From: Buchnera aphidicola str. Bp (Baizongia pistaciae)
GTDB taxonomy: Bacteria > Pseudomonadota > Gammaproteobacteria > Enterobacterales > Enterobacteriaceae
Length of the DNA stretch: 64,000 bases
Assembly: GCF_000007725.1 (NCBI RefSeq)
Contig: NC_004545.1
Coordinates: forward strand, 62,001-126,000
Reading direction: 5' to 3'
Shown: positions 28,540 to 39,525 of the stretch, one piece after another
Layout of the letters: the number at the start of each line of letters is the position of its first letter
How positions within the stretch are numbered: the first letter of the stretch is position 1
Notes under the pieces: model-generated
Told to the model about the DNA's origin: nothing
Seen by the model: the letters and a program-made list of their open reading frames with translations, nothing else
Database searches by the model: none
Translations under genes and position numbers: made by a program

Positions 28540-29886
28540 ATGATGAAATTAAGTGATATAACTACGCAAGAAAATGATTTAAAAAAAATTGTTGAGTATA
28601 TTTTGAATTTAGCTGCGAATCATTCGGTTTTTTCTGAAGTTGTTATTGAGAAAAATTGTGGTGTTGACGTTTTAATACGAAAGAATTCAGTTAACTCGAT
28701 TGAATTTAATAAAAATAATATTTTAACAATTACAGTTTATAAAAACAATAGAAAAGGTATGGTTTCTTCTACTGATTTAAGTTTTAAATCTATACATAAT
28801 GTTTTTAGTTCTGTAATGGGGATTGTTTTTTATTCTTCTCCTGATGAATTTTCTGGTCTACCTGATAGAAAATTATTAGCTATAAATAAGGTAAAAGATT
28901 TAGATTTATATCATGATTGGGATTGGAATATTAATCATGCTATAGAAATAGCTAAATTATCTGAAAGAGAAGCTTTTAAAGAAGATAAACGTATTATCAA
29001 TAGTGAAGGATCGTGCTTTAATAGTCTTGTGCGAACACGTGCATTTGGAAATAGTTTAGGTATGATTGAATGTTATAGTACTACTTTGTATTCTACATCG
29101 TGTTGTGTTATTGCTGGTGATAATGGTGATATGCAAAGAGATTTTTCTTTTTCAGTATCAAGAGATATGAATGATTTAAATTTACCTGAAAAAGTAGGTC
29201 AGGATAGTGCAAAAAAAGCATTGTCTAGATTAAATTCTAAAAAGTTATTAACTATGAAAACTTCTGCAATTTTTTCTTCAGAAATTGCTTTTGAATTTTT
29301 TATTAATTTTGCAAAAGCTATTAATGGTAATAATGTTTATCAAAAATCTACTTTTTTATTACATAGTTTAAATACACAAGTATTTCCAAATTGGTTGACT
29401 ATTGAAGAGCGGCCTCATATAAAGAAAGGATTATCGTCTAAATGTTTTGATGCTGAAGGTGTTATGACGAAAACAAAAAAAATAGTTAATAAAGGTATAT
29501 TAAAAACATGGTTATTAGACACTTATTCTGCTAGAAAAATTAATTTGGTTAGTACAGGTAATTCTGGAGGAATACATAATTGGTTAATTTTAGGTAATTC
29601 TAATGAAGGATTGCAAAGTTTATTAAAGTCAATGAATACTGGTTTATTAATAACTGAATTATTAGGACAAGGAGTGAGTATTACTACTGGGAATTATTCG
29701 CGTGGAGCAGTAGGATTTTGGGTAGATCAAGGAGTAATTAAATATCCAGTTAATGAAATTACTATATCTGGAAACTTAAAAAATATGTTTAAAGATATTG
29801 TATCTATAGGAAACGATATAGACAAACGTCATAGTATACAATCTGGATCAATATTATTGTCTCAGATTCAGGTTTCTGGAATATAG
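28540..29886 (+). CDS. pmbA: Metalloprotease subunit TldE (PmbA)
   Basis: The product is 448 aa from the ATG at 28540 (E. coli 450). An AAGGA box is well placed before this ATG; an in-frame ATG at 28468 is less likely. PmbA pairs with TldD to form a peptide-degrading protease. It matches along its length: NSIEFNKNNILTITVYKNNR, SSTDLS, EGSCFNSLV, WLLDTYSARKIN, GGIHNWLI and ELLGQGVSITTGNYSRGAVG, and it ends with GSILLSQIQVSGI. TldD, which holds the zinc site, is not in this window. Confidence 0.97.
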   Translation: MMKLSDITTQENDLKKIVEYILNLAANHSVFSEVVIEKNCGVDVLIRKNSVNSIEFNKNNILTITVYKNNRKGMVSSTDLSFKSIHNVFSSVMGIVFYSSPDEFSGLPDRKLLAINKVKDLDLYHDWDWNINHAIEIAKLSEREAFKEDKRIINSEGSCFNSLVRTRAFGNSLGMIECYSTTLYSTSCCVIAGDNGDMQRDFSFSVSRDMNDLNLPEKVGQDSAKKALSRLNSKKLLTMKTSAIFSSEIAFEFFINFAKAINGNNVYQKSTFLLHSLNTQVFPNWLTIEERPHIKKGLSSKCFDAEGVMTKTKKIVNKGILKTWLLDTYSARKINLVSTGNSGGIHNWLILGNSNEGLQSLLKSMNTGLLITELLGQGVSITTGNYSRGAVGFWVDQGVIKYPVNEITISGNLKNMFKDIVSIGNDIDKRHSIQSGSILLSQIQVSGI

Positions 29887-30002
29887 CATGTGTGTTGAAA
29901 TATTTTTTTGAGTATTTTGGGTTTATTTGAGTTTTATATTAAATTTTTTTTATGTATTTTAAAAATAGTTTTAGTTATTATTTAAATATGTTATTAATTA
30001 AT

Positions 30003-30349
30003 GAAGCTGACCTATAAGCCGGGTTCAGTATTTGACAGTCATTTATCTAGACTAATAATTACTCATTAGTTCAAGCAGCCTACCCGAGTATTAAAAATTG
30101 GGCGAATACTCTTATTTGGCCTTGCTCCAAGGTAGAAGTTTACCTAGTCAATACTTGTTACCAAGTATTCGGTGTGCTTTTACCACACCTTTTCACCCTT
30201 GCTAATTCTAATTTTTAGCGGTTTATTTTCTGTTGCACTAGTCGTGAACTTACGTTCCCCAGATGTTATCTGGTACCTTTGCCTCTTGGAGTCCGGACTT
30301 TCCTCTTCTATGTATTTTTCATAATAGCAGCGACTGCCCGGTCAGCTTC
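30003..30349 (-). ncRNA. rnpB: RNase P RNA (M1 RNA)
   Basis: This is about 347 nt on the minus strand (E. coli 377). It forms the P1 helix from GAAGCTGACC at the 5' end and GGTCAGCTTC at the 3' end. Universal blocks are seen in order: GAGGAAAGTCCGGACTCC, AGTGCAACAGAAA, GCAAGGGTGAAA, GGAGCAAGGCCAAATA and GAACCCGGCTTA. It is the catalytic RNA that cuts 5' leaders off tRNAs. It lies 12 nt past the rsmI stop on the same strand (rsmI first), so the two may be cotranscribed. Shortening relative to E. coli is spread over peripheral helices. Confidence 0.97.
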
Positions 30350-30361
30350 AATGTTTTAATA

Positions 30362-31240
30362 TTAATGAATATCATTATTTTTTGATATTGTATTATTAAT
30401 TGCGTAGTTATACAAATAATTTTTCGGTAATTTATATATTCCTGCAGTAATTTTTATTGCTTTGTTAAATGATAAATGTGTTTTTAATATTTTTAAAGTT
30501 TTTAATACTGCATCTGAAATTAAATTGGTATTTTTGTTGTTATAACCTGAGATTATAATTACAATTTCCCCTTTTTTATAAGTATAATTTTGTTTTAGCC
30601 ATATGAGTATATTATATGATGTGTTTTTTTGAATTATTTCCCATTTTTTAGTTAGTTCTTTGGCAAATGTTATAATTCGTTTTGGTCCTAGTATATTTAT
30701 TATATCTGTTATGCTTTCAATAATTCTATGTGTAACTTCAAAAAATATTATGGTTCTTTGTTCTTCTTTTATTTGGTTTAGAATTTTACATCGCGAGTTT
30801 TGTTTAGATGGTAAGAAACCTTCATAACAAAATCTGTTAGCAGGTAAACCGGAAGCAATTAATGCTGTAATTGCCGCACAAGGACCTGGTATAGGAACAA
30901 TTTTTATTATATGGTTATAACATTCGTTTATTAAATAGAATCCAGGATCATTGATTAATGGTGTTCCTGAATTTGAAATTAACGCAATGTTTTTTTTATT
31001 TTTCAATTGAATAATTAAAGTTTTACTTTTTATTTTTTCGTTATCTTTGTTTAGAGATGTTGTTCTTGTAAGAATATTGTAATGTTTCAGCAATATTTGT
31101 GAATGAAATATGTTTTCAGCAGCTATCAAATCTACATGCTGTAATATATTTATAGCGCGATATGATATGTCATTTAGATTTCCAATTGGCGTAGGTACAA
31201 TGTACAATATTCCAGTTTGTTTAATGTTTTTAGCATTCAT
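30362..31240 (-). CDS. rsmI: 16S rRNA 2'-O-methyltransferase RsmI, signature residues altered
   Basis: The product is 292 aa (E. coli 286). RsmI methylates the 2'-OH of C1402 of 16S rRNA. Family motifs retained are LYIVPTPIGNLNDISYRA, PGPCAAITALIASGLP, FCYEGFLPSK and RELTKxWE-like KELTKKWE, and KGEIVIII near the end. Two highly conserved motifs are changed. AAEDTRHT, a signature near residue 41, reads AAENIFHS, and SDAGTPLI reads SNSGTPLI. The frame is full length, so the gene may encode an impaired or altered enzyme. It is upstream of rnpB. Confidence 0.93.
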   Translation of the reverse strand: MNAKNIKQTGILYIVPTPIGNLNDISYRAINILQHVDLIAAENIFHSQILLKHYNILTRTTSLNKDNEKIKSKTLIIQLKNKKNIALISNSGTPLINDPGFYLINECYNHIIKIVPIPGPCAAITALIASGLPANRFCYEGFLPSKQNSRCKILNQIKEEQRTIIFFEVTHRIIESITDIINILGPKRIITFAKELTKKWEIIQKNTSYNILIWLKQNYTYKKGEIVIIISGYNNKNTNLISDAVLKTLKILKTHLSFNKAIKITAGIYKLPKNYLYNYAINNTISKNNDIH

Positions 31241-31526
31241 AGTGTTTTATAATATCCTAATAGTGTTGTTTAGTATGATTTTTGTAGTAACTATTATAAA
31301 TAAATATTTAATTATTAATTTTAAACTTTTTACTAAATTTTTTATATAAAGAAGAATGTTAAAATATAATTCAAAATGTAATATAATATTGTAAATTGCG
31401 AGTAATTATATTAGATGGGAAAATTATTATACGTTAGAAAGTATTTAAAACATAAACAAATGCTATGAAATAACACTACTTTATGATAGGAGAATGTTAT
31501 TACCGTTTTAATTAGGATTATTGGTG

Positions 31527-32750
31527 ATGAAAAGAGTCGTAATTACTGGATTAGGTATAATTTCTAGTATTGGGAATAATAAGATAGAAGTATTAACTTC
31601 ATTGTTAGAAACTAAATCGGGTATTTCTTTTTCTAAAGAAATGGAAAGATCAGGTATGCGTAGTCATGTATGGGGAAATATAAAATTAGATAATTATCAA
31701 GAAAATATTGATCGGAAGATATTTAGATTTATGAATGATGCTTCAATTTATTCATATTTATCTATGAAACAAGCTATTGAAGATGCAAAACTAACTTCTA
31801 AGATGTATCAAAATAATCCTAGAGTAGGTGTGATTATTGGTTCAAGTAGTGGTTCTCCTAGATGTCAAATCAATGGAGTTAGTATTATTAAAAAAACAAA
31901 AAGGTTAAAATCTGTTAGTCCATATACTGTTATTAAATCTATGACGTCTAGTATATCTGCGTGTTTATCTACTTTGTTTAAAATTCAAGGAGTGAATTAT
32001 TCTATCAGTTCAGCTTGTGCGACTTCAGCACATTGTATAGGTAATGCTATGGAATTAATTCAATTAGGTAAACAAGATTTAATATTTGCAGGAGGTGGAG
32101 AAGAATTAAGCTGGGAGTTAGCGTGTGCTTTTGATTCTATGGGTGCATTATCTACCATGTATAATTCTCAACCTATTCTATCTTCAAGGGTGTTTGATTA
32201 TTATAGAGATGGTTTTGTAATTTCGGGAGGGGCAGGAATATTAGTGGTTGAAGAATTAAATTATGCATTGTCGAGATCAGCTCATATTTATGCGGAAATT
32301 GTTGGATATGGTACATCTTCGGATGGTTATAATGTGGTTGTACCGTCTGGAAATGGAGCTATGCGTTGTATGAATATTGCTATGAGTAACATACAAGAAC
32401 CGATTGATTATTTAAATGTTCATAGTACTTCCACTAAAATAGGTGATTTAATAGAATTAAATGCTATTCAACAGGTTTTTCGTAAAACAAGTATTCCTAT
32501 TTTGTCGTCTACTAAATCTATAACTGGTCATTCTTTGGGTGCATCAGGAGTTCAAGAGATGATTTATAGTTTGTTAATGTTAAAGTATAACTTCATAGTT
32601 CCGAGTATTAATATATTTAAATTAGATCCTAAAGCTAAAAACTGTAATATATTAACTACTATGATGAGGAAAGAATTGTCTATAATTATGTCAAATAGTT
32701 TTGGTTTTGGTGGAACAAATGTTTCTTTAATTATTAAAAAGTTTGTGTAA
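31527..32750 (+). CDS. fabB: 3-oxoacyl-[acyl-carrier-protein] synthase I
   Basis: The product is 407 aa (E. coli 406). This thiolase-fold condensing enzyme elongates fatty acids. Catalytic Cys is in SSACATSAHCIGNAMEL near 163. The two histidines are in NVHSTSTKIGD and KSITGHSLGASG, and the C-terminal SNSFGFGGTNVSLII loop is intact. One family-conserved NSHGTST motif is altered to NVHSTST, with the His kept. The ATG at 31527 is used rather than a TTG two codons earlier. It stands alone, divergent from rsmI. Confidence 0.97.
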   Translation: MKRVVITGLGIISSIGNNKIEVLTSLLETKSGISFSKEMERSGMRSHVWGNIKLDNYQENIDRKIFRFMNDASIYSYLSMKQAIEDAKLTSKMYQNNPRVGVIIGSSSGSPRCQINGVSIIKKTKRLKSVSPYTVIKSMTSSISACLSTLFKIQGVNYSISSACATSAHCIGNAMELIQLGKQDLIFAGGGEELSWELACAFDSMGALSTMYNSQPILSSRVFDYYRDGFVISGGAGILVVEELNYALSRSAHIYAEIVGYGTSSDGYNVVVPSGNGAMRCMNIAMSNIQEPIDYLNVHSTSTKIGDLIELNAIQQVFRKTSIPILSSTKSITGHSLGASGVQEMIYSLLMLKYNFIVPSINIFKLDPKAKNCNILTTMMRKELSIIMSNSFGFGGTNVSLIIKKFV

Positions 32751-33373
32751 TAAAATTAAGTTATTTAATATTTAATATTTCGAGAATAAAAAATTTAATT
32801 ATTACTTTTTTAAGACAAATATTATCTTAAAAATGTTTAATTTTACAGTAGTAGTTTTAAATTAATATTTGTTTTAGTAAATTTAGGATTAGTTTGATAC
32901 AATAAGGTTAAGTTATTTTGAAATTAATCAAGTATAAAAAATGTGAGAATATGTTTACTTTTTATATGGTATTTTTGTAAAGAATTTATTATTAAAGTAT
33001 TTTTAAGTATTACAATATGGAAAGATATTATAAATAATATTTAATATCACGAAAAGTAGAAATTTAATATTGCATATTAAGTTTTAGACAATAAATTTGA
33101 AAATGATAATTTATTTTAAAAAGTAGTTTTAAAAATTTTATAATATTAAAAGATATTTTAGTTTTAAAAGATATTTATAAATTATGATTTGTTAGTTTTA
33201 TATCAAATTTTATATTTTAATTAATAAAATTAATAATAATTTGTATTAATTTTTTTGAGTAATTAGATTAATATTTTAATGTTTGGAATATTAATATAAA
33301 AAGTCAAACTTTGTATAACAATTTTATTGTTGTGATTACATTTAAATTTTTATAATTTTAAGGAACGAAAAGA
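32751..33373. other. 623-nt non-coding spacer between fabB and talA
   Basis: This is AT-rich sequence with no recognisable gene, RNA or strong hairpin. Short local repeats such as AAAAGATATTT (twice between 33148 and 33178) are present. It may be residue of a lost gene. The talA promoter should be near its end. Confidence 0.5.
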
Positions 33374-34324
33374 TTGAATCAATTAGAATGTTTAAAAAAA
33401 TATACGGACATTGTTGTAGATAGTGGAGATTTAGTATCTATCAATAAATTTAAACTAGGAGATGTGACTACAAATCCTTCGCTTATTAGGCAAGTAATGA
33501 GTTTGCAAAAATATCAATATATCATATATGATTCGATACGTTATGCGAAAAAAAAAGGTGGAAGTCATAAATTTAAGCTTGAAAATGCTATTGATAAGGT
33601 ATCTGTTATTTTAGGTTCAGAAATTTTAAAAAATATATCAGGAAAGATATCAACTGAAATTGATTCTCGGTTGTCTTTTAATACTAATTTATGTATTGAG
33701 AGAGCAAAGAAACTTATTTCGATGTATGAAGAACATGATATTCATCGTGATCGCGTATTAATTAAATTGGCTGCTACTTGGGAATCTGTTTCTGCTGCTA
33801 AGGAATTAAAAAAAGAAAATATTCAATCTAATTTAACGTTATTATTTTCGTTTGCACAAGCAAAAATTTGTGCAGAAGCTGGAGTATTTTTGATTTCTCC
33901 ATTTGTAGGTCGGATTTATGATTGGTATAAATCTAAATCCTTAATAAAATCTGCTATGATCGATGATGATCCTGGTGTAAATGCGGTTCGAAAAATTTAT
34001 CAGTATTATAAAGAATATGGATATCATACAATTATTATGGGTGCTAGTTTTAGAAATGTAGATCAAGTTTTAGCGCTATCTGGATGTGATCGGTTAACGA
34101 TTTCTCCAAATTTATTGCACAAATTACAATTAAGTGATGATTTGGTAATTCGAAAATTAATACCTCCTAAACATAAGAAGTTACAACCTGTTTGTATGTC
34201 TAAAAGTGAGTTTTGTTGGTTTCATAATGAAGATGCTATGGCTGTAGAAAAGTTGTCTGAAGGTATACGTCAATTTGGAAAAGACCAACAAGAATTGGAA
34301 AATATAATTAATAATAATTTTTAA
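33374..34324 (+). CDS. talA: Transaldolase A
   Basis: The product is 316 aa (E. coli TalA 316). It moves a dihydroxyacetone unit between sugar phosphates in the non-oxidative pentose phosphate pathway. The start is TTG. Translation from it gives [19 protein letters not shown], matching the E. coli N-terminus residue for residue in length, with AAGGAACG as ribosome site. The Schiff-base lysine is in [33 protein letters not shown] and [15 protein letters not shown] are intact. It is paired with tktB downstream (the talA-tktB order of E. coli). Confidence 0.97.
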   Translation: MNQLECLKKYTDIVVDSGDLVSINKFKLGDVTTNPSLIRQVMSLQKYQYIIYDSIRYAKKKGGSHKFKLENAIDKVSVILGSEILKNISGKISTEIDSRLSFNTNLCIERAKKLISMYEEHDIHRDRVLIKLAATWESVSAAKELKKENIQSNLTLLFSFAQAKICAEAGVFLISPFVGRIYDWYKSKSLIKSAMIDDDPGVNAVRKIYQYYKEYGYHTIIMGASFRNVDQVLALSGCDRLTISPNLLHKLQLSDDLVIRKLIPPKHKKLQPVCMSKSEFCWFHNEDAMAVEKLSEGIRQFGKDQQELENIINNNF

Positions 34325-34421
34325 AATGTTTGTGCGCAATTTTTAATTAAATATAATATTATAAATTTTATATATTATAGTGATCGTAATTTTTTTGTTT
34401 GTGTTTTTTGGAGGATATAGT

Positions 34422-36422
34422 ATGTGCTTGCGTAGGAAATTAGCAAATGCAATTAGAGCACTTAGTATAGATGCAGTACAAGAAGCGCAGTCTGGTCATC
34501 CAGGTATGCCTATGGGTATGGCTGATATTGCAGAAGTATTATGGAGAGAATTTTTTAAACATAATCCTAAAAATCCATTATGGAATAATAGAGATCGCTT
34601 TATTCTTTCAAATGGGCATGGATCCATGTTATTATATAGTATATTGCATCTTACTGGATACAAACTGTCTATTGATGATTTAAAAAAATTTAGACAATTA
34701 GGTTCTAATACACCTGGGCATCCTGAGATAGGAAGTACTCCTGGAGTTGAAATGACAACAGGACCATTAGGTCAAGGTTTAGGGGCTGCTGTAGGGATGG
34801 CTATTGCTGAACGCACATTAGCGTCAACTTTTAATAAACCTAATTATGACATTGTAGATCATTATACTTGGGTATTTGTAGGTGATGGATGTTTAATGGA
34901 AGGGATATCGCATGAAGTATGTTCTTTAGCTGGGACATTTGGATTAGGTAAGTTAATTGTATTTTATGACAGTAATGGAATATCAATTGATGGTAAAGTA
35001 GAAGAATGGTTTACTGATGATACGGAAAATCGTTTTAAAGCATATAATTGGCATGTTGTTTCTAATGTAGATGGTCATGATTATCGTTCTATTTCTAGCG
35101 CAATTAAAGATGCTATATTGGTAAAAAATAAACCATCTCTTATTATTTGCAAGACTATTATTGGATATGGGTCACCTAATAAGTCAGGATTAGAAACATC
35201 TCATGGAGCGCCCCTAGGAGAAAACGAAGTATTGTTAACTAAACAAAAATTAGGATGGACTTACCCTCCCTTTGTAATACCTCAAGACGTTTATGATCAT
35301 TGGAATTTTAATCTTCAAGGAGTAATTTTAGAGAATGAATGGAATAAAAAATTTCAGGGCTATTATAATAAGTACCCCGATTTAGCTAATGAATATTTAC
35401 GACGTATAAGTAAGAATGTTCCAGACAAATTTGTAGATAATTTTAATAAATTCATCAAAGAATTATATTTATGTCCTAAAAATATAGCTACTAGGGTTGC
35501 GTCACAAAATGTGTTAGAATTTTTAGGAAAATCGTTACCTGAGTTAATTGGTGGATCTGCTGATCTTGCTCCAAGCAATTTAACTATGTGGTCGAAGTCT
35601 AAATCTATAAAACAAGATATATCAGGTAATTATGTGCATTATGGTGTTCGCGAGTTTGGTATGACAGCAATTTCTAATGGGATAGCGCATTATGGAGGGT
35701 TTATTCCTTATGTTGCAACGTTTTTAGCGTTTATGGATTATGCGAGAAGCGCGGTTCGTATGTCTGCACTAATGAAAACTCAAAATATTTTTATATATAG
35801 TCATGATTCAATTGGATTAGGAGAAGATGGTCCTACTCATCAGCCTATAGAACAGCTTTCTGCATTACGTTTTATTCCTAACGTTAATGTATGGCGACCA
35901 TGTGATCAACTTGAAACAGCTATTGCTTGGAAAAATGCTATAGAAAGAAAAGATGGACCTACAGCATTAATTTTATCACGTCAAATTTTATGTCAAATAG
36001 ATCGCAGTCAGGAACAGATTAATGATATTTACCGTGGTGGATATATTGTTAATACAACAGTACGTAGTCCTAAGGTTATCATTGTTGCTACTGGATCAGA
36101 GGTTAAAATTGCATTAGATGTTTCCAATATTTTATTTAAAAAGGGTATTTTAGTTAGAGTAGTGTCTATGCCATCTACTAATGTATTCGATCAGCAAGAT
36201 AATGATTATAAAGAATTCATTTTTCCTAGATGTCTTGTACATCGTGTAGCGATTGAAGCTGGAATATCTGATTTTTGGTATAAGTACGTTGGATTAACAG
36301 GTTGTATTATTGGAATAGATACGTTTGGAGAGTCAGGATCTTCTGATCAATTATTTAGTAAATTTGGGTTTAATTCTGATATAATTTCTGAAAAAATAAT
36401 TTCTTATTTAAAATCGTCATAA
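34422..36422 (+). CDS. tktB: Transketolase
   Basis: The product is 666 aa (E. coli TktB 667). This thiamine-diphosphate enzyme joins talA in making ribose-5-phosphate and erythrose-4-phosphate. Motifs are [32 protein letters not shown], ThDP-binding [12 protein letters not shown] ... [13 protein letters not shown], and [16 protein letters not shown] with [21 protein letters not shown] box directly precedes the ATG at 34422, which is preferred over the GTG at 34380. The symbol tktB reflects the talA neighbour; a generic tkt would serve equally. Confidence 0.97.
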   Translation: MCLRRKLANAIRALSIDAVQEAQSGHPGMPMGMADIAEVLWREFFKHNPKNPLWNNRDRFILSNGHGSMLLYSILHLTGYKLSIDDLKKFRQLGSNTPGHPEIGSTPGVEMTTGPLGQGLGAAVGMAIAERTLASTFNKPNYDIVDHYTWVFVGDGCLMEGISHEVCSLAGTFGLGKLIVFYDSNGISIDGKVEEWFTDDTENRFKAYNWHVVSNVDGHDYRSISSAIKDAILVKNKPSLIICKTIIGYGSPNKSGLETSHGAPLGENEVLLTKQKLGWTYPPFVIPQDVYDHWNFNLQGVILENEWNKKFQGYYNKYPDLANEYLRRISKNVPDKFVDNFNKFIKELYLCPKNIATRVASQNVLEFLGKSLPELIGGSADLAPSNLTMWSKSKSIKQDISGNYVHYGVREFGMTAISNGIAHYGGFIPYVATFLAFMDYARSAVRMSALMKTQNIFIYSHDSIGLGEDGPTHQPIEQLSALRFIPNVNVWRPCDQLETAIAWKNAIERKDGPTALILSRQILCQIDRSQEQINDIYRGGYIVNTTVRSPKVIIVATGSEVKIALDVSNILFKKGILVRVVSMPSTNVFDQQDNDYKEFIFPRCLVHRVAIEAGISDFWYKYVGLTGCIIGIDTFGESGSSDQLFSKFGFNSDIISEKIISYLKSS

Positions 36423-36444
36423 AAATAATATATTTTCTATGAAT

Positions 36445-36465
36445 AGGGGTTATTTTTCAGCCCCT
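36445..36465 (+). terminator. Possible terminator after tktB
   Basis: AGGGG (36445-36449) pairs with CCCCT (36461-36465) around an 11-nt T-rich loop, 23 nt after the tktB stop. This is GC-rich against the background. The following sequence is TTAAAAC, a weak T-tract, so it is tentative. Confidence 0.5.
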
Positions 36466-36588
36466 TTAAAACTATAAGTTATACTTAACAATTGTTCGTT
36501 GAATAAAATTGTATTTTTAAAGTGTTTTGTTTTTTTATGTTATATTTTATTATTTTTATAGTTCATTTATTTTTTTAGGAATATAGTT

Positions 36589-37722
36589 ATGTCGTCTTGT
36601 TCTGTTGTTAATTTAGCTAAGCAATTAATTTCTATTCCTTCAATCAGTCCTATGGATTTAGGGTGTCAAAAGTTAATTTCTGATCGATTAATTAATATTG
36701 GTTTTTCGGTAGAAAATATGAATGTTAATCAAACAAATAACATGTGGGCTTATAAAGGAAGTGGAACGACATTAGCGTTTTCTGGGCATACTGATGTGGT
36801 TCCAATAGGGAACAAAATTCTTTGGAATTCCCCGCCTTTTAGTCCTACTGTTGATAAAGGAGTATTGTTTGGTCGTGGTTCTGCTGACATGAAAGGTGCT
36901 TTAGCAGCCATGGTTATAGCTGTAGAAAGATTTGTAAAGAAGCAACCAGATCATCATGGTAGAATAGCTTTTTTAATTACTTCAGATGAAGAATCAATGG
37001 CTCATGATGGTACGATAAAAATAGTTTCTAATTTAATTAAACGAAAAGAGAATATTGATTATTGTATTATCGGTGAACCGTCTAGTGAACAAAAATTAGG
37101 TGATGTTATTAAAAATGGACGTCGTGGTTCTATTACAGCATATTTATGTATTTATGGTGTTCAAGGTCATATTGCTTATCCGAATTTTTCTGATAATCCA
37201 ATACATAAGTCTATTTCGTTTTTTTGTACTTTGATTTCTAATTGTTGGGATAATGGTAATGTTTTTTTTTCTCCGACTAGTGTTCAGATTTATGATATTG
37301 AATCTAAATCTAGTAGTGATAATATGGTACCTAGTGAATTAACAGTTAAATTTAACTTTCGTTTTAGTAATGAAATTACAAGTAGTGATATTAAAAAAAA
37401 AGTAGAACTTTTATTAAAACATTTTAATTTGAAGTATTCAATAGAATGGCATGTGTCGGGTAATCCTTTTCTTACTAAAGTTGGTTTGTTATCTGATATT
37501 GTTGTCCGTTCAGTTGAAGAATTGTGCCATATTAGTCCGAATTTATCTACTTCTGGTGGTACTTCTGATGGTCGTTTTATTGCTGAATTAGGTTCTCAAA
37601 TTATAGAATTAGGTTTAATTAATAAAACTATTCATAAAGCAAACGAATGTGTGGAGATTAAAGATTTAAGATTGTTATGTCATCTTTATGAATGTATTAT
37701 TACAAAAATTTTTGAAAAATAG
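36589..37722 (+). CDS. dapE: Succinyl-diaminopimelate desuccinylase
   Basis: The product is 377 aa (E. coli 375). This dizinc hydrolase makes LL-diaminopimelate for lysine and peptidoglycan. Metal-binding and catalytic motifs are seen in order: SGHTDVVPIGN near residue 66, GRGSADMKGALAAM with bridging Asp near 100, TSDEESMAHDGT with the catalytic Glu pair near 135, GEPSS, and the C-terminal GGTSDGRFI and NKTIHKANECV. Together with dapA 400 nt away on the other strand it points to lysine provisioning. The same neighbourhood (dapE with dapA) occurs in E. coli. Confidence 0.97.
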   Translation: MSSCSVVNLAKQLISIPSISPMDLGCQKLISDRLINIGFSVENMNVNQTNNMWAYKGSGTTLAFSGHTDVVPIGNKILWNSPPFSPTVDKGVLFGRGSADMKGALAAMVIAVERFVKKQPDHHGRIAFLITSDEESMAHDGTIKIVSNLIKRKENIDYCIIGEPSSEQKLGDVIKNGRRGSITAYLCIYGVQGHIAYPNFSDNPIHKSISFFCTLISNCWDNGNVFFSPTSVQIYDIESKSSSDNMVPSELTVKFNFRFSNEITSSDIKKKVELLLKHFNLKYSIEWHVSGNPFLTKVGLLSDIVVRSVEELCHISPNLSTSGGTSDGRFIAELGSQIIELGLINKTIHKANECVEIKDLRLLCHLYECIITKIFEK

Positions 37723-38158
37723 TAATTTTTAAATATTTTTGCTATTAATATATTTTTAGAATTTTTAAAATTAATAATTTTGTTTGATAAGATTAAGATA
37801 ATTTTTTATATTTTTCTGAGATTACGTAATAACAGAGTATCTAAGATGTGATAGATGATACTCTGTTATAAAAATTTTAATGACATTACGTATTTTATAT
37901 TTAAAATACAGTTAGATATTTTTTTATAGCATATTTAGTTGTGTAAATTTAATTGTATAAGAATGATATTATAAATTTTTTATTTACTGTTTTTTTTATG
38001 TATAGCATTGATGTTGTTATATGGTACTAAATTTAGTAAAGTTAATAATCGTTTATTTATGTTTGATAGCATTTTTATTAGTTTAGAAAAATTGATACTA
38101 ATATTAATTTTTTATTAAAAAAAAAGAACTTTTATTAAAATTACTACAATTTTAAGAT
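37723..38158. other. Intergenic region between convergent dapE and dapA
   Basis: This is 436 nt with no gene. It contains the perfect 11-bp inverted repeat at 37831-37867 listed as a terminator, and a poly-A tract (38117-38125) on the plus strand that reads as T-rich on the minus strand just past dapA. Confidence 0.5.
37831..37867. terminator. Probable dapE terminator hairpin
   Basis: AACAGAGTATC (37831-37841) pairs perfectly with GATACTCTGTT (37857-37867) around a 15-nt loop, about 110 nt after dapE. An alternative inner pairing TATCT/AGATA also exists. The following ATAAAAATTTT is only a moderate tract. It lies between converging genes. Confidence 0.55.
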
Positions 38159-39043
38159 TTATTTTGCAGTAATTTTAGAAAAATAAAGTGCTTTTTCTAA
38201 AATTAAACGTGTTTTATTAGAAACAGGAGTCATGGGTAAACGTAATGTATCTGATGCGATTAAACCTATTTTTTTAGCTAGCCATTTTATGGGAATAGGA
38301 TTAGGCTCATGAAAGAGTCCTTGATGTAACGGAATTAGTTTATTATTCATGAATCTAGCTAATTTAAAGTTTTTATTAAGTGCTAGATGACAAATATTAC
38401 TCATTATTTTTGCAGCGATATTAGCAGTAACTGAGATTACACCATGTCCTCCTAATTGTATAAAATCTAAAAAAGTCGTATCATCGCCACTAATAATAAA
38501 AAAATTTTTGTGCACTGAATTTTTGATTTTTTGAACACGTGATAAATCACCGGTTGCTTCTTTTATACCGATAATATTTTTAAATTTCGATAATTTAATG
38601 ATTGTTTCAGGTATTAAATCGCACCCCGTCCGAATGGGAACGTTATATAGGATTTGAGGTATTTTTGTATTTTCTGAGATTGCTTTAAAATGTTGATATA
38701 GTCCTTTTTGCGTAGGACGATTGTAATATGGAGTTACTGTTAAACATGCAGAAATTCCTGTGTTCTCAAATTTTTTAGTTAATAAAATAGCTTCTGATGT
38801 TGCGTTAGCACCTGTTCCTGCAATGATTGGAAGACGTTTATTAGTTATTTCTAATGTTAACATTACGACGTTGATGTGTTCTTCTTGGCTAAGAGTAGAT
38901 GATTCCCCAGTTGTTCCAACAGAAACAATAGCTTTGGTTCCATTATTGATATGATAATTAATTAATTTTTCTAAACTTGTTTCACAAACATGACCATATT
39001 CATTCATTGGTGTTATAAGTGCTACAATACTTCCTCTTAACAT
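38159..39043 (-). CDS. dapA: 4-hydroxy-tetrahydrodipicolinate synthase
   Basis: The product is 294 aa (E. coli 292). It condenses pyruvate with aspartate semialdehyde, the first step of the lysine branch. The start [13 protein letters not shown] matches the family. [14 protein letters not shown] (pyruvate-side Thr pair), [13 protein letters not shown], Tyr in [12 protein letters not shown] and Schiff-base Lys in [13 protein letters not shown] are intact. It is a single gene on the minus strand facing dapE. E. coli DapA is inhibited by lysine; whether that holds here cannot be read from sequence. Confidence 0.97.
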   Translation of the reverse strand: MLRGSIVALITPMNEYGHVCETSLEKLINYHINNGTKAIVSVGTTGESSTLSQEEHINVVMLTLEITNKRLPIIAGTGANATSEAILLTKKFENTGISACLTVTPYYNRPTQKGLYQHFKAISENTKIPQILYNVPIRTGCDLIPETIIKLSKFKNIIGIKEATGDLSRVQKIKNSVHKNFFIISGDDTTFLDFIQLGGHGVISVTANIAAKIMSNICHLALNKNFKLARFMNNKLIPLHQGLFHEPNPIPIKWLAKKIGLIASDTLRLPMTPVSNKTRLILEKALYFSKITAK

Positions 39044-39525
39044 TTTTTGTTTCTCTTTTTAAATAAACGAATTATAATTATGTATCACAAACATACCTTG
39101 AATATTTATTAAATAAAGCTATTTATTATAATTAATATAATAATTTTTATGTAAACTTTGATTAATTTGAGATGTGTAACGTTTATAATTGCATAATGTT
39201 TTATAATTTAATAATTTTATTCAAAATATATTAATTTTAGTTAGAAAAACTTTAATAATTTTAAAATGTGTTTTGTTTTCTCATTTAGGTTTTTTGCGTT
39301 TGTTGACATATTACAATTTATCATTGATATTTATTTAATTATTGTTTAATTAGTAACTGTAATTTTTAATTATGAATTATAGTAATTTTACTACATTTAT
39401 TATATGTATATTTAGTTGTTATAGGTTTTTTATAACATGTGTACCGTTTTAGGATTAGAAATATAATATATTACTAAATACTATTTCATAGTTGTTTGAT
39501 AATATTATATTGAACATTTATATTG
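39044..39525. other. 482-nt spacer between dapA and aroC
   Basis: No gene is seen on either strand. It should contain the dapA promoter on the minus strand. A consensus TTGACA at 39303-39308 on the plus strand has a 4/6 -10 match 17 nt later but no downstream plus-strand gene, so it is probably chance. Confidence 0.45.

Noticed and set aside
39303-39331. Consensus -35 TTGACA with partial -10 on the plus strand
   Set aside because: No plus-strand gene follows for 1.6 kb; aroC lies on the other strand. Chance match in AT-rich DNA is more likely.
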